Assembly: GCF_013294015.1 (NCBI RefSeq)
Contig: NZ_JABSNO010000002.1
Location: forward strand, 62,001-126,000
DNA length: 64,000 bases
Direction of reading: 5' to 3'
Origin: Frigoriflavimonas asaccharolytica
GTDB lineage: Bacteria > Bacteroidota > Bacteroidia > Flavobacteriales > Weeksellaceae
Positions 41,300 through 49,778 of the stretch are shown here, piece after piece. The number at the start of each line of letters is the position of its first letter. Position 1 is the stretch's first letter. The notes under the pieces were generated by a model. That model had not been told where the DNA came from. It searched no databases and saw only the letters and a program-made list of their open reading frames with translations. Made by a program: the position numbers and the translations under genes.

Positions 41300-43513
41300 T
41301 TAAAATTGATAACTAATTGAACCTCTCAACGCAAATGGAGTTCCTGGTGTGAAGTGTATTTCTTCCACAGAATTTGGCTCATTAAATAATCTACTTTCTG
41401 TTGCAAATTGCGTTTCCTTCCATCTAGTATTGAGTACATTTTCTACAATTGCCCCGATAGTGAAGTTTCCAATTTTATAATTCAAATTGAAATCTGTAAC
41501 AAAATATCCTTCCGCTACAATGCTATTGTCTTCATTCGCAGGTCTATCTCCCAAAAATCTCGCATACAAACCTCCAGAAAAACCAGCTATATTTTTTGCG
41601 CTAATACCTGCAACAAAAGTATTTTTTGGTGCCAATGGAATATAATTTTCACCTTCTGGATCGTCTACAGATTTCGCATCTGTGTAGGTGTAATCTGCAC
41701 TAAAGAACCAACTTTTTGCAAATTCATATCTCGCGCCAACGTCAATTCCTTTTCTTTCCGTTTTCCCGCTTGGTTCCACAATTCCTGCATCTCCAACGTA
41801 CACAAATTCTTGTTCTAAAAATAAATACCAAATGGCAGCATTAATCACCATTTTAGGAATTGGTTTCCATGTGAAGCCTAAATCTGCATTGTAAGATGCT
41901 GGCAAAATTTCTTTCGCTTCTTGCGCCACTACAACTCTTGTGTCATTGCTGTGAAAGCCTTTTCCTAATTTTAAAAAAGTTTGAAAATTTGGCTGAAATT
42001 CATAGAAAAAATTTAATTTCGGACTCGCAATCACCTTATCTTCTTCTTGATTTTGAAAACTCGGTGCTAAGAAATCTTCATAAGAAAACTTAAAATAATC
42101 TAATCTTACTGCAGGATTTATCAATAGTTTCCCCAATTTAAAATTAAATGAAGAGAAGGCAAAAAGATTGTGCTCATCTATATTTCCTAGTTTTAAATTT
42201 TCTAAAGTTTCTACTCTGTTTTTGGTGCGAGAAAGTTCTATATTTCGAACGTTATCCATGCGAAAACCTATACCAGAATTCATAGAAATATTTGGATTGT
42301 TGAATTTATGATCTACTTTAAAATTTAAACCATACAAATCTCGAGATTCTTTCTGTCGGATTTGATCTCCGTTTATAGGATCTTCCAGAAAAAAAGTGAA
42401 ATTAGAAAAGAGTTGAAAATTATAATTGCTATAAAATGCAGAAGTTGTAAATCTGGTTTTCTCATCAATTTTTTTAGAATATTCTACGTTGATGTTGCTT
42501 CTATCTGTATTTCCGCCTTCTGTATCATCTATTGCCCCAAAATAATTAATGCTTCCATCTGCTACAGCACGATCTGGTATTTGTCCGCTTGCATTCCATT
42601 TGCTGGTAAAACGAGAAAGTGAAATAGAGATTTGCTCCTTTTCTGAAATTGTACCGGTATATTTTCCAAAAAGATTTAAACGATGAAAATCTTGTGAAGC
42701 ATCAAAATAGCCGTCTGTAAGATTGTAATCTGCCACAAAATAAGCATCTTGGTTTGGCAAATCCAACACTTTAAACATTCCTAAAAGTGATAAGGTATTA
42801 AATTGTCCTGCTTCTACAATAATGGAATTTTGGTCTATATTTTTTTTAGTTTTAAAATCTACATAACCTGCCGTATTGAAATTTCCATGATCTGCACTGT
42901 ATGCACCTTTGTCAAAATCAATTTTATCTACCGTTTCTGGGATGATGAAATGCAGATCTGCATAGCCTTGTCCGTGCGCATGAGAAACCATATTTACAGG
43001 CATTCCATCTACAGAAATGGCAACATCTGTACCGTGATCTACATCGAAACCTCTTATAAAAATTTGTTCAGCTTTTCCTCCACCTGCATGTTGCCCGATG
43101 AATAAACCTGGTACTTTTCTCAATAATTCCTGAGACGTATTCACTGGTTGTGTGCTAAGATCTATTTTAGAAATGGCCTCAAACTGATTTTGCTTTCCAG
43201 AAATCGTCACCTCTTCTATGGAAAAAGAATAGGGAGTTAAAATGTAATTTTTAATATTTTTTGAGTATACATATATTTGCGTTACATATTTATCTTTCGT
43301 TAACCGTATACTATCATTCTCTTGCAAGTCGTTTAATACAAAATCGCCCAAACCATTGGTATGATCGTGTACTTGTGTTCGTAAATTTTCAATTTTCACA
43401 TTGTCGATAGGTTTATTTCTATCGTCTAGAACTTTACCTGGCGAATTTTGCGCAAAAATATTTATAGAAAATAAGGAAGCGATAAAAATAGAGAGTGAAT
43501 AAATTTTACTCAT
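41300..43513 (-). CDS. TonB-dependent receptor with carboxypeptidase-like N-domain
   Basis: 737 residues from ATG 43513, with a signal peptide (ending INIFAQ). A carboxypeptidase-like regulatory domain (about 22-95) is followed by a plug (IFIRGFDVDHGTDVAISVDG) and a 22-strand barrel ending in GSISYQF with a C-terminal Phe. The plug is rich in His (GQHAGGGKAEQ, VSHAHGQGYADLH), which with its position opposite the copper cluster suggests transport of a metal or metal complex; this is inference. The frame extends upstream to 43600 (TTG), but the added part is not signal-like. Confidence 0.88.
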   Translation of the reverse strand: MSKIYSLSIFIASLFSINIFAQNSPGKVLDDRNKPIDNVKIENLRTQVHDHTNGLGDFVLNDLQENDSIRLTKDKYVTQIYVYSKNIKNYILTPYSFSIEEVTISGKQNQFEAISKIDLSTQPVNTSQELLRKVPGLFIGQHAGGGKAEQIFIRGFDVDHGTDVAISVDGMPVNMVSHAHGQGYADLHFIIPETVDKIDFDKGAYSADHGNFNTAGYVDFKTKKNIDQNSIIVEAGQFNTLSLLGMFKVLDLPNQDAYFVADYNLTDGYFDASQDFHRLNLFGKYTGTISEKEQISISLSRFTSKWNASGQIPDRAVADGSINYFGAIDDTEGGNTDRSNINVEYSKKIDEKTRFTTSAFYSNYNFQLFSNFTFFLEDPINGDQIRQKESRDLYGLNFKVDHKFNNPNISMNSGIGFRMDNVRNIELSRTKNRVETLENLKLGNIDEHNLFAFSSFNFKLGKLLINPAVRLDYFKFSYEDFLAPSFQNQEEDKVIASPKLNFFYEFQPNFQTFLKLGKGFHSNDTRVVVAQEAKEILPASYNADLGFTWKPIPKMVINAAIWYLFLEQEFVYVGDAGIVEPSGKTERKGIDVGARYEFAKSWFFSADYTYTDAKSVDDPEGENYIPLAPKNTFVAGISAKNIAGFSGGLYARFLGDRPANEDNSIVAEGYFVTDFNLNYKIGNFTIGAIVENVLNTRWKETQFATESRLFNEPNSVEEIHFTPGTPFALRGSISYQF

Positions 43514-43736
43514 AATAAATTTTAAAAAATTTGTGCTTATAAAAGGTGTAAAATTGCCTAAAAATAGGGAAAATTCTGTATTATAGTTGTTGCTTTTCAC
43601 TTACGAATGTTTTCTAAATATGGTTCTCAAACTTACGTTTTAAATAAAAATCACCACTGTTGGTCTCAAATATTAGATTATTTAGGAAGTTCTATTTATT
43701 TTAAAATTTTAGCAATTTGCCCAAGGTTTTTCCTCA

Positions 43737-43763
43737 TTGCAAAATCAAATTTGATTATATTTG
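43737..43763 (+). promoter_or_regulatory. Promoter of the DUF423/restriction unit
   Basis: TTG (43737-43739), 16 bases, then the perfect -7 box TATATTTG (43756-43763), 21 bases before the DUF423 ATG. Confidence 0.6.
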
Positions 43764-43784
43764 CCTTAGATATTTAGAAGAAAT

Positions 43785-44174
43785 TTGATGAAAAATACAA
43801 CGTTAATATTTGGTGCAGTTTATGGTTTGATATCCATTATTTTAGGAGCTTTTGGAGCGCACGCTTTAAAAAAAGTAATAGCTATAGAGAAGCTTCAAAG
43901 TTTTGAAACTGGAGTTAGATATCAAATGTATGCGGCGTTTTTTCTCTTAATAGTGGGCTATATTTTAAAATTCGAAACACCTAGCGAAAAATGGATTTCT
44001 ATTTTGATGATTGCGGGTACATTTCTATTTTCCGTAAGTATTTATCTCTTGGCTTTTGCTGATGTTGCCAATATTCCTTCCAAAATTGTAGGTCCAATCA
44101 CACCATTAGGCGGTTTGTTGATGATTATTTCTTGGGCAATGTTGATCTTTTATTTCGTGAAAAATAAGGTTTAA
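43785..44174 (+). CDS. DUF423-family membrane protein
   Basis: 129 residues, four membrane spans. GAVYGLISIILGAFGAHALKK (split by the linker), the Gln/Tyr/His-type loop ETGVRYQMYAAFFLL and GPITPLGGLLMI are signatures of the DUF423 (YgdD-like) inner-membrane family of unknown function. It has its own promoter; the restriction enzyme gene starts 37 bases downstream with no terminator between, so the two may share a transcript. Confidence 0.9.
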   Translation: MMKNTTLIFGAVYGLISIILGAFGAHALKKVIAIEKLQSFETGVRYQMYAAFFLLIVGYILKFETPSEKWISILMIAGTFLFSVSIYLLAFADVANIPSKIVGPITPLGGLLMIISWAMLIFYFVKNKV

Positions 44175-44211
44175 ATAGCAACATCAATATCAATAAAGAG
44201 CACGATTTACC

Positions 44212-47200
44212 ATGATATACAAAGAAATCAAACCCAGAAAAGCATTAAACAAAACATTTCTGAAGGTAAAACCTATTCGCTCGGAAATTGAAGTTTTCAA
44301 AACCAACCTCATTCGGCTTTTGGATAGCACCAACGATATAGAATCTGAAGAGTTTCATAAAAATCTGGTTAGAGATTTTCTGAAAGATACGTACTACAAT
44401 CCCAATCATTTTATCAATACAAAAGGCAGAAACGATCTCGTAATCCATGCCGGAAATTCTGCAGATTCCGCTGTAAATGTAATTGTAGAAGCCAAGAAAC
44501 CAACCAACAAAGCCGAAATGCTTTCTGCAAAAAACTTGAATACAAAGGCTTTTCAAGAATTGGTTTTGTATTATTTAAGAGAAAGAATTTCGCACAACAA
44601 TCTCGAAATTAAATATTTAATTGCCACCAACATCAACGAATGGTTTATTTTTGATGCGCAATTGTTTGATCGGCTTTTTGCACAAAATAAAAAATTGGTA
44701 AGCACTTTTCAAGATTTTGAAGGAGGAAGACTTGCCGAAATAAAAACAGATTTTTTCTACAAACAAATTGCAGAACCTTTCATCGCAGCTTTGGAAACGG
44801 AAATAGAATACACCTATTTCAATCTGCAATATTACCAAAAACCGCTGCGAAATGCTGACCAAAAAGACGACAATCAACTCATCGCTTTATACAAAATTCT
44901 ATCTGCAGAACATTTGCTGAAAATGCCTTTCACCAATGATAGCAACAGTTTAGATAAAAGATTCTACAGCGAGTTGCTTCACATTATCGGCTTAACGGAA
45001 ACCAAAGAAGGCAGCAAAAAATTAATTCAAAGAAATAAAGAAGGCGAGCGAAATTCTGGTAGTTTGCTAGAAGATGCCATCATTCAATTGGAAAGTTTAG
45101 ACAAAATAAATCGTTTAGATAAACCCAGCCAATTTGGGAAAACGAAAGAAGAACGCCTTTTCAATGTTGGTTTAGAATTGAGCATTACTTGGATCAATAG
45201 AATTCTTTTCCTCAAATTGCTAGAAGCGCAACTCATCACTTATCATAAAGGCGACAAGGATTATTCTTTTCTGAATTTTGAAAATATTAAAAATTATAAT
45301 GATCTGAATAGATTATTCTTTCAGGTTCTTGCCTGTAAAATGGAGGAGAGAAATGATGATGTAAAGAAAGCATTTGAAAAAGTACCTTATTTAAACAGTT
45401 CTTTATTTGAACCGACAGAAATGGAGCAGGTTACATTATTGATCAGCAATTTGCAAGAAGAAAAAATGATGCCTGTTATAGCTTCCACCGTTCTGAAAAA
45501 TGAACAAGGGAAAAAGCGAACAGGAAACATCTCAACTTTAGTGTATTTGTTTGATTTTTTGAATGCCTACGATTTTGCCAGCGAAGGTTCCGAAGATATA
45601 CAAGAAGACAATAAATCTCTGATCAATGCATCTGTTCTCGGTTTAATTTTCGAGAAAATAAATGGTTATAAAGATGGTTCTTTCTTCACGCCGGGTTTCA
45701 TCACGATGTATATGTGCAGGGAAACCATCCGAAAATCTGTGGTTCAGAAATTTAATGAAACCAAAAATTGGAATTGCAAAAATCTGGACGAAGTTTATGA
45801 TAAAATTGAAGATAGAGCAGAAGCAAACACCATTGTAAACAGCATCAAAATCTGCGATCCTGCAGTTGGTTCCGGACATTTCTTGGTTTCTTCTTTAAAT
45901 GAGATGATTGCCGTGAAAAATGATCTCAAAATTTTGCAAGATCGCAGCGGAAAAAGGTTGAAAGAATACGATGTAGAAGTGGTGAATGATGAATTGATAG
46001 TTACTGATGAAGACGATGAACTTTTTGAATACAACCCAACCAACAAAGAAAGCCAGCGCATACAAGAAACGCTTTTTCATGAGAAGCAAACCATCATAGA
46101 AAATTGCCTTTTTGGTGTAGATATCAACCCAAATTCTGTGAAGATTTGCCGATTGCGTTTGTGGATCGAGCTTTTGAAAAATGCCTATTACAAAAATGCT
46201 ACAGAACTAGAAACGCTTCCCAATATAGATATCAACATCAAATGTGGAAACTCTTTGGTGAGCCGTTTTGCAATAGATGCCGACTTGAAACAAGCGTTGA
46301 AAAAAAGCATCTACAATATTGAAATGTACAGAGCGTATGTTGACGAATATAGAAATGCCAAAAGCAAGGAGCAGAAACGGGAAATGGAAAAGCTAATTGC
46401 CACCATAAAATCTGATTTCCGGAGTGAAATTTCTTTGAACGACCCGAAATTGAAAAAATTGCGCAAAGCTTCTGGAGAATTGTATTTGATGACCAACCAA
46501 ACCCAGCTTTTTGAAATGGGCAAAAAGGAAAAAGCAGTTTGGAACAAAAAACTAACTCAACTTTCTGGCGACGTAAAAAAATTGGAAACCGAAATAGATG
46601 ATATAAAAGCCAACAAAATTTTTGAAAACGCTTTTGAATGGCGTTTTGAATTCCCCGAAGTTTTGAATGACGAAGGCGATTTTGTAGGATTTGATGTGGT
46701 GATTGGAAATCCGCCGTATTTACAAATTAGAGAACTTCCGCAATTTGTTCAAGAGGGATTGAAATCTCAATCTTTTTATTCAGATATTGCAAAAGGAAGT
46801 CGTCAAAATCTTTTTCAATATTTTATAGGATTATCATATCATTTAAATAAAGCAAATGGCTTAAATGCACTGATTTATCAAAATTCTTTTTTAAGTGAAG
46901 AAACTACTAAAATTGCAAGAAATTTTATATTTGAAAATTCTACAATTTTATCAATAAATTCATTTCCAGAAAGAGATATTGAGAGTAAACGTGTTTTTGA
47001 GGATGCTAAAATGAGTGTTTGTATAATGATTATTAAAAAAGAAAAAGCTACTGATTTTACCTTTCCTTTGTATATTTGGAAGGATAATACAATGAGGGAA
47101 TATAAAAAAATAAATTATGCTAAAACTGAAATAATAAAATTATTTAATGATACTTTGAAGATTCCATTAATTTCAAACAGTGAAAAATCGCTTTTTTTAA

Positions 47201-47850
47201 AAATGTTATCAGTGAAAAATAAAATCGAATTTACTTCAAACTCTGGTGAATTGGACATGACAGCGGCAAAATTATTTTTTACATCAGACAGTAGATATCC
47301 AATTGTAATAAAAGGTGCTCAAGTTCAAAAATATTTTATTTCGAATAATCCTTCGCAAGGAAAAGTTGAATTTTTAAATACTGACGAATATTTTAGTTTA
47401 CATGCAAAATCTGGTAGAATGTTGCACAGACTTAAAAAAAGAATTGTCATGCAACGAATAACTGGTGTTGATTCAAAAATAAGATTGGTTATGACATTGT
47501 TAGACGAAAATTCATTTTGTGCAAATTCAACAAACTATATAGTAAATGATGATGTTGAGGTTTTATATTATTTACTTTCTATTTTGAATTCTAAATTAAT
47601 AAATTATTATTTTAAAACTACCAGCACAAATACCAACGTAACAGGTAAGGAATTGGAAAGTTTGCCATTAATTGATATTAATAAAGAAATGCAACAACCT
47701 TACATTGAAAAAGTCGATCAAATTTTAAATTTAAAAAAAGAAAATCCTGATTCTGATACTTCCGAACTCGAAGCCGAAATCGATCAATTGGTTTACAAAC
47801 TCTACGATTTAAGCGAAGAAGAAATCGCCATTGTAGAAGGAAATTCTTAA
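44212..47850 (+). CDS. Single-chain type IIG restriction-modification enzyme (Eco57I-type)
   Basis: 1212 residues holding nuclease, methyltransferase and target recognition in one chain. The N-terminal PD-(D/E)XK nuclease core is ND(75)LVIHAG ... VNVIVE(93)AK(95)K. The adenine-methyltransferase domain has motif I ICDPAVGSGHF (about 546-556), motif II region FGVDINPNSVKICRLRLWIE and motif IV VVIGNPPYLQIRE (about 828-840). The last ~350 residues should be the specificity domain (GKELESLPL near the end). No separate methylase or specificity subunit is nearby, as expected for type IIG. The target sequence is not predictable. The last codons (EIAIVEGNS) are duplicated after the RAYT cassette. Confidence 0.9.
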   Translation: MIYKEIKPRKALNKTFLKVKPIRSEIEVFKTNLIRLLDSTNDIESEEFHKNLVRDFLKDTYYNPNHFINTKGRNDLVIHAGNSADSAVNVIVEAKKPTNKAEMLSAKNLNTKAFQELVLYYLRERISHNNLEIKYLIATNINEWFIFDAQLFDRLFAQNKKLVSTFQDFEGGRLAEIKTDFFYKQIAEPFIAALETEIEYTYFNLQYYQKPLRNADQKDDNQLIALYKILSAEHLLKMPFTNDSNSLDKRFYSELLHIIGLTETKEGSKKLIQRNKEGERNSGSLLEDAIIQLESLDKINRLDKPSQFGKTKEERLFNVGLELSITWINRILFLKLLEAQLITYHKGDKDYSFLNFENIKNYNDLNRLFFQVLACKMEERNDDVKKAFEKVPYLNSSLFEPTEMEQVTLLISNLQEEKMMPVIASTVLKNEQGKKRTGNISTLVYLFDFLNAYDFASEGSEDIQEDNKSLINASVLGLIFEKINGYKDGSFFTPGFITMYMCRETIRKSVVQKFNETKNWNCKNLDEVYDKIEDRAEANTIVNSIKICDPAVGSGHFLVSSLNEMIAVKNDLKILQDRSGKRLKEYDVEVVNDELIVTDEDDELFEYNPTNKESQRIQETLFHEKQTIIENCLFGVDINPNSVKICRLRLWIELLKNAYYKNATELETLPNIDINIKCGNSLVSRFAIDADLKQALKKSIYNIEMYRAYVDEYRNAKSKEQKREMEKLIATIKSDFRSEISLNDPKLKKLRKASGELYLMTNQTQLFEMGKKEKAVWNKKLTQLSGDVKKLETEIDDIKANKIFENAFEWRFEFPEVLNDEGDFVGFDVVIGNPPYLQIRELPQFVQEGLKSQSFYSDIAKGSRQNLFQYFIGLSYHLNKANGLNALIYQNSFLSEETTKIARNFIFENSTILSINSFPERDIESKRVFEDAKMSVCIMIIKKEKATDFTFPLYIWKDNTMREYKKINYAKTEIIKLFNDTLKIPLISNSEKSLFLKMLSVKNKIEFTSNSGELDMTAAKLFFTSDSRYPIVIKGAQVQKYFISNNPSQGKVEFLNTDEYFSLHAKSGRMLHRLKKRIVMQRITGVDSKIRLVMTLLDENSFCANSTNYIVNDDVEVLYYLLSILNSKLINYYFKTTSTNTNVTGKELESLPLIDINKEMQQPYIEKVDQILNLKKENPDSDTSELEAEIDQLVYKLYDLSEEEIAIVEGNS

Positions 47851-47853
47851 AGC

Positions 47854-48024
47854 AACCTTACCAAGGTTTAGACGATTAAAGCAACCTTGACAAGGTTAAG
47901 CAGAGTAAAGCGGAGATTAAAACTCTGCGAAGGTTAAGCAGAGTAGAAGGAAAATTTTAAAGCAACTTGTCAAGGTTTAGACGGTCAAAGCAACCTTGTC
48001 AAGGTTCCAAACCTTGACAAGGTT
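47854..48024. repeat. REP palindrome array, upstream side of the RAYT gene
   Basis: Copies of the palindromic core AACCTTGWCAAGGTT at 47854-47868 (variant), 47883-47897 and 47964-47977 (one base short), plus a full double palindrome at 47992-48024. The double form has perfect 15-base arms around CCA. Spacers carry GCAGAGTAGAAGGAAA, which resembles the end of the restriction gene. Non-coding; it fills most of the gap 47851-48075. Confidence 0.85.
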
Positions 48025-48075
48025 AAGCGGAGTTAATTTACCAAAAGATAATATTATTTCACAAAAAATAAAAAA

Positions 48076-48669
48076 ATGGACATCAGAATCACTGCAATTG
48101 AACCAGACAAATTCTACCATATTTACAACAGAGGGATCAACAGCGAATTAATTTTTAAAAGCGATCGAAATTATTTGTTTTTTCTTCAGAAAATAAAAGA
48201 GAATCTTTTAGATGTTTGCGACGTTTATGCTTATTGTTTAATGCCTAATCATTTTCATTTATTAGTAAGAATAAAATCAGAAAACGAATTGAAAAACCTT
48301 ATCAAGATATCAAATCTTGACAAGGTAAAAGGTTTAGAATCACCTCAAAATATTTTTTCAAAACAATTTGCCAAAATTTTCAATTCATATTCTCAAGCAT
48401 TCAATAAGGAAAATAATAGACATGGTGCACTCATAGAATCACCTTTTAAAAGGAAAAATATTGATTCCGAAGCATATTTACGACAATGTATCATCTATAT
48501 TCATCAAAATCCTATAGCAGATAATTTTACTCAATATCAATTTTCATCTTATAAAAGTTTCATTAGTAATTTAGATACTTTATTAAAAAGAAATGAGGTT
48601 TTAGAATTGTTTGATAGCAAAGAAAATTTTGAATTTTGTCACAATATAGAAAGTAAATACGAATTTTAG
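48076..48669 (+). CDS. RAYT-type (Y1/IS200-like) transposase
   Basis: 197 residues. REP-associated tyrosine transposase: a single-domain HUH nuclease that nicks single-stranded DNA at palindromes. HUH motif H59-F-H61 (LMPNHFHLLVRI), N-terminal YHIYNRG, SKQFAKIFNSYSQAFNK, then FKRK and the catalytic tyrosine region IIYIHQNP (Tyr about 141). It is flanked on both sides by REP palindromes and contains one in frame (residues 74-84). Start ATG 48076. No terminal repeats of an IS200 element enclose it alone, so it is best described as a domesticated RAYT that mobilises or maintains REPs rather than a full insertion sequence. Confidence 0.88.
   Translation: MDIRITAIEPDKFYHIYNRGINSELIFKSDRNYLFFLQKIKENLLDVCDVYAYCLMPNHFHLLVRIKSENELKNLIKISNLDKVKGLESPQNIFSKQFAKIFNSYSQAFNKENNRHGALIESPFKRKNIDSEAYLRQCIIYIHQNPIADNFTQYQFSSYKSFISNLDTLLKRNEVLELFDSKENFEFCHNIESKYEF
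48295..48327 (+). repeat. REP palindrome copy inside the RAYT coding region
   Basis: 33 bases, ungapped, matching 27 of 33 positions of the REP consensus, with left arm ACCTTATCAAGAT and right arm ATCTTGACAAGGT pairing at 12 of 13. It is read in frame as NLIKISNLDKV, so its changes may reflect coding needs. Confidence 0.75.
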
Positions 48670-48711
48670 ATTTAAACTAAACTTTGTAAATAACTTTGGT
48701 TAATTTTGAGC

Positions 48712-48848
48712 AACCTTGCCAAGGTTAAACAGAGTAGAAGCAAATTCTTAAAGCAATCTTGTCAAGGTTCCAAACCTTGATAAGGTTAAGCAGAGTAGAA
48801 GCAAATTCTTAAAGCAACCTTGTCAAGGTTCCAAACCTTGACAAGGTT
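48712..48848. repeat. REP palindrome array, downstream side of the RAYT gene
   Basis: Single core at 48712-48726 and double palindromes at 48755-48787 and 48816-48848. The unit AGAGTAGAAGCAAATTCTTAA plus palindrome repeats with a 61-base period (48731 and 48792). Part of the gene-free gap 48670-48962. Confidence 0.85.
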
Positions 48849-48872
48849 AATTCCACACCTTCTAAACGGAAT

Positions 48873-48901
48873 AAGAAATCGCCATTGTAGAGGGAAATTA
48901 A
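48873..48901 (+). repeat. Duplicated 3' end of the restriction enzyme gene
   Basis: 27 bases (48873-48899) match the restriction gene end (47819-47845) at 26 of 27. Translated, 48875-48901 reads EIAIVEGN and stop, against EIAIVEGNS and stop in the gene. It lies on the far side of the RAYT/REP cassette, about 1,054 bases away, and is either a tail duplication or the original gene end. Confidence 0.8.
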
Positions 48902-48962
48902 TTTAAAAAAAATAGTAGTTACAAAATCCTAAGTTGGAGAACAGCAACATCAAAACAAAAAA

Positions 48963-49505
48963 ATGAAAAGAATGGCAATACTTTTTTTAATCATCGGAAT
49001 CCTAAGTTTGGGAATTTCCGCTTATTTTTTTACCAAAAAACCTGAAATTGCACCTTTAGAAATTTCTGCACAAAAGCAAAAAGGAGACAATTTTGAAAAT
49101 TATATGATCCAGCGTTTAGCAAAACAAGATGAAATTCAGTTGGTGGGCAAAGTTTCTGACTATTATCAAAATGGAATTACGGCTTTAGAAAATTATGAAC
49201 CAGATCTTAAATTCAAATATAAAAATAAACCTTTTGCCGTAGAATGCAAGTGGAGAAACGCGTTCAAAAACGGAAAAACAGATTGGGCAAAAAATCGGCA
49301 AATTCAAAACTATCTCAACTATCAAAATACTAAAAAAGAAAAAGTCTACGTTGCTTTAGGAATTGGTGGCAAACCAGAAGCGCCAGAAAGATTGTATTTA
49401 ATTCCACTCTATCGATTAACATTAGAATTCGTGACGGAAGATTATATACAAGAATTTGTGATAAACGATGATGCAGAAATGCTAAAAATACTTAATAAGA
49501 ACTAA
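48963..49505 (+). CDS. Membrane-anchored PD-(D/E)XK nuclease-like protein
   Basis: 180 residues. One N-terminal membrane span (about 4-23) anchors a soluble domain that looks like a restriction/resolvase-type nuclease fold: E45 in GDNFENYM, D81 in YEPDLKFKYK, and E94-C-K96 in KPFAVECKWR, the spacing of the E...D...ExK core. YVALGIGG follows as a later strand. It probably cuts or binds nucleic acid at the membrane; which face the domain occupies is not certain. It follows the restriction gene, with only the RAYT cassette between, so the two may once have been adjacent. Confidence 0.72.
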   Translation: MKRMAILFLIIGILSLGISAYFFTKKPEIAPLEISAQKQKGDNFENYMIQRLAKQDEIQLVGKVSDYYQNGITALENYEPDLKFKYKNKPFAVECKWRNAFKNGKTDWAKNRQIQNYLNYQNTKKEKVYVALGIGGKPEAPERLYLIPLYRLTLEFVTEDYIQEFVINDDAEMLKILNKN

Positions 49506-49548
49506 TTTTTTCAAATCCGAAAACGAAATTTGGTAGTGATGTAAAATC

Positions 49549-49733
49549 TGCGCACCGACTTGATTGAAGCTCTTTTTTTTTGGTGGTTGAGCTTATTGAA
49601 GCCAGCAAGAAAAAAAGCGAGAATGGAAGGCATCAACGAAATTAAAGCGAATGCTTTATTTGAAGTTTACGAACGTAGTTCATGGCGCCCAAATAAAATC
49701 TATCACAAATCCCACAATCCGCAAAAATTTTCT
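49549..49733. repeat. Flavobacterial-type intergenic repeat element, copy 1
   Basis: Shares with 53581-53712, in the same order: GCRCC.CGACTTGA, CTTTTTTTTTGGTGG, TGAGCTT..TGAAGCCAGCAA, GGAAGGC and GGCGCCCAAATAA, then AATCC...AATCCGC. It fills the gap between the nuclease-like gene and sucC. No coding frame. Confidence 0.65.
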
Positions 49734-49741
49734 TAAATTTG
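49734..49741 (+). promoter_or_regulatory. -7 box of the sucC promoter
   Basis: TAAATTTG matches TAnnTTTG exactly, 37 bases before the sucC ATG. No good -33 element; the repeat element abuts it. Confidence 0.5.
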
Positions 49742-49778
49742 TAACTCTTATTAAAATTTAAACAAAAACAGATAATAT

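Noticed and set aside
43514-43600. Longer start for the TonB receptor
   Set aside because: A clean signal peptide begins at ATG 43513; the upstream 29 residues look like non-coding sequence read through.
44212-47850. BREX PglX or type I HsdM instead of type IIG
   Set aside because: No brx, pgl or hsdS/hsdR genes are near, and a nuclease motif is present in the same chain.
47854-48848. Possible CRISPR array (regular palindromic repeats with short spacers)
   Set aside because: Spacers repeat each other instead of being unique, spacing is irregular, a transposase gene lies in the middle, and no cas gene is near. A REP array explains it.
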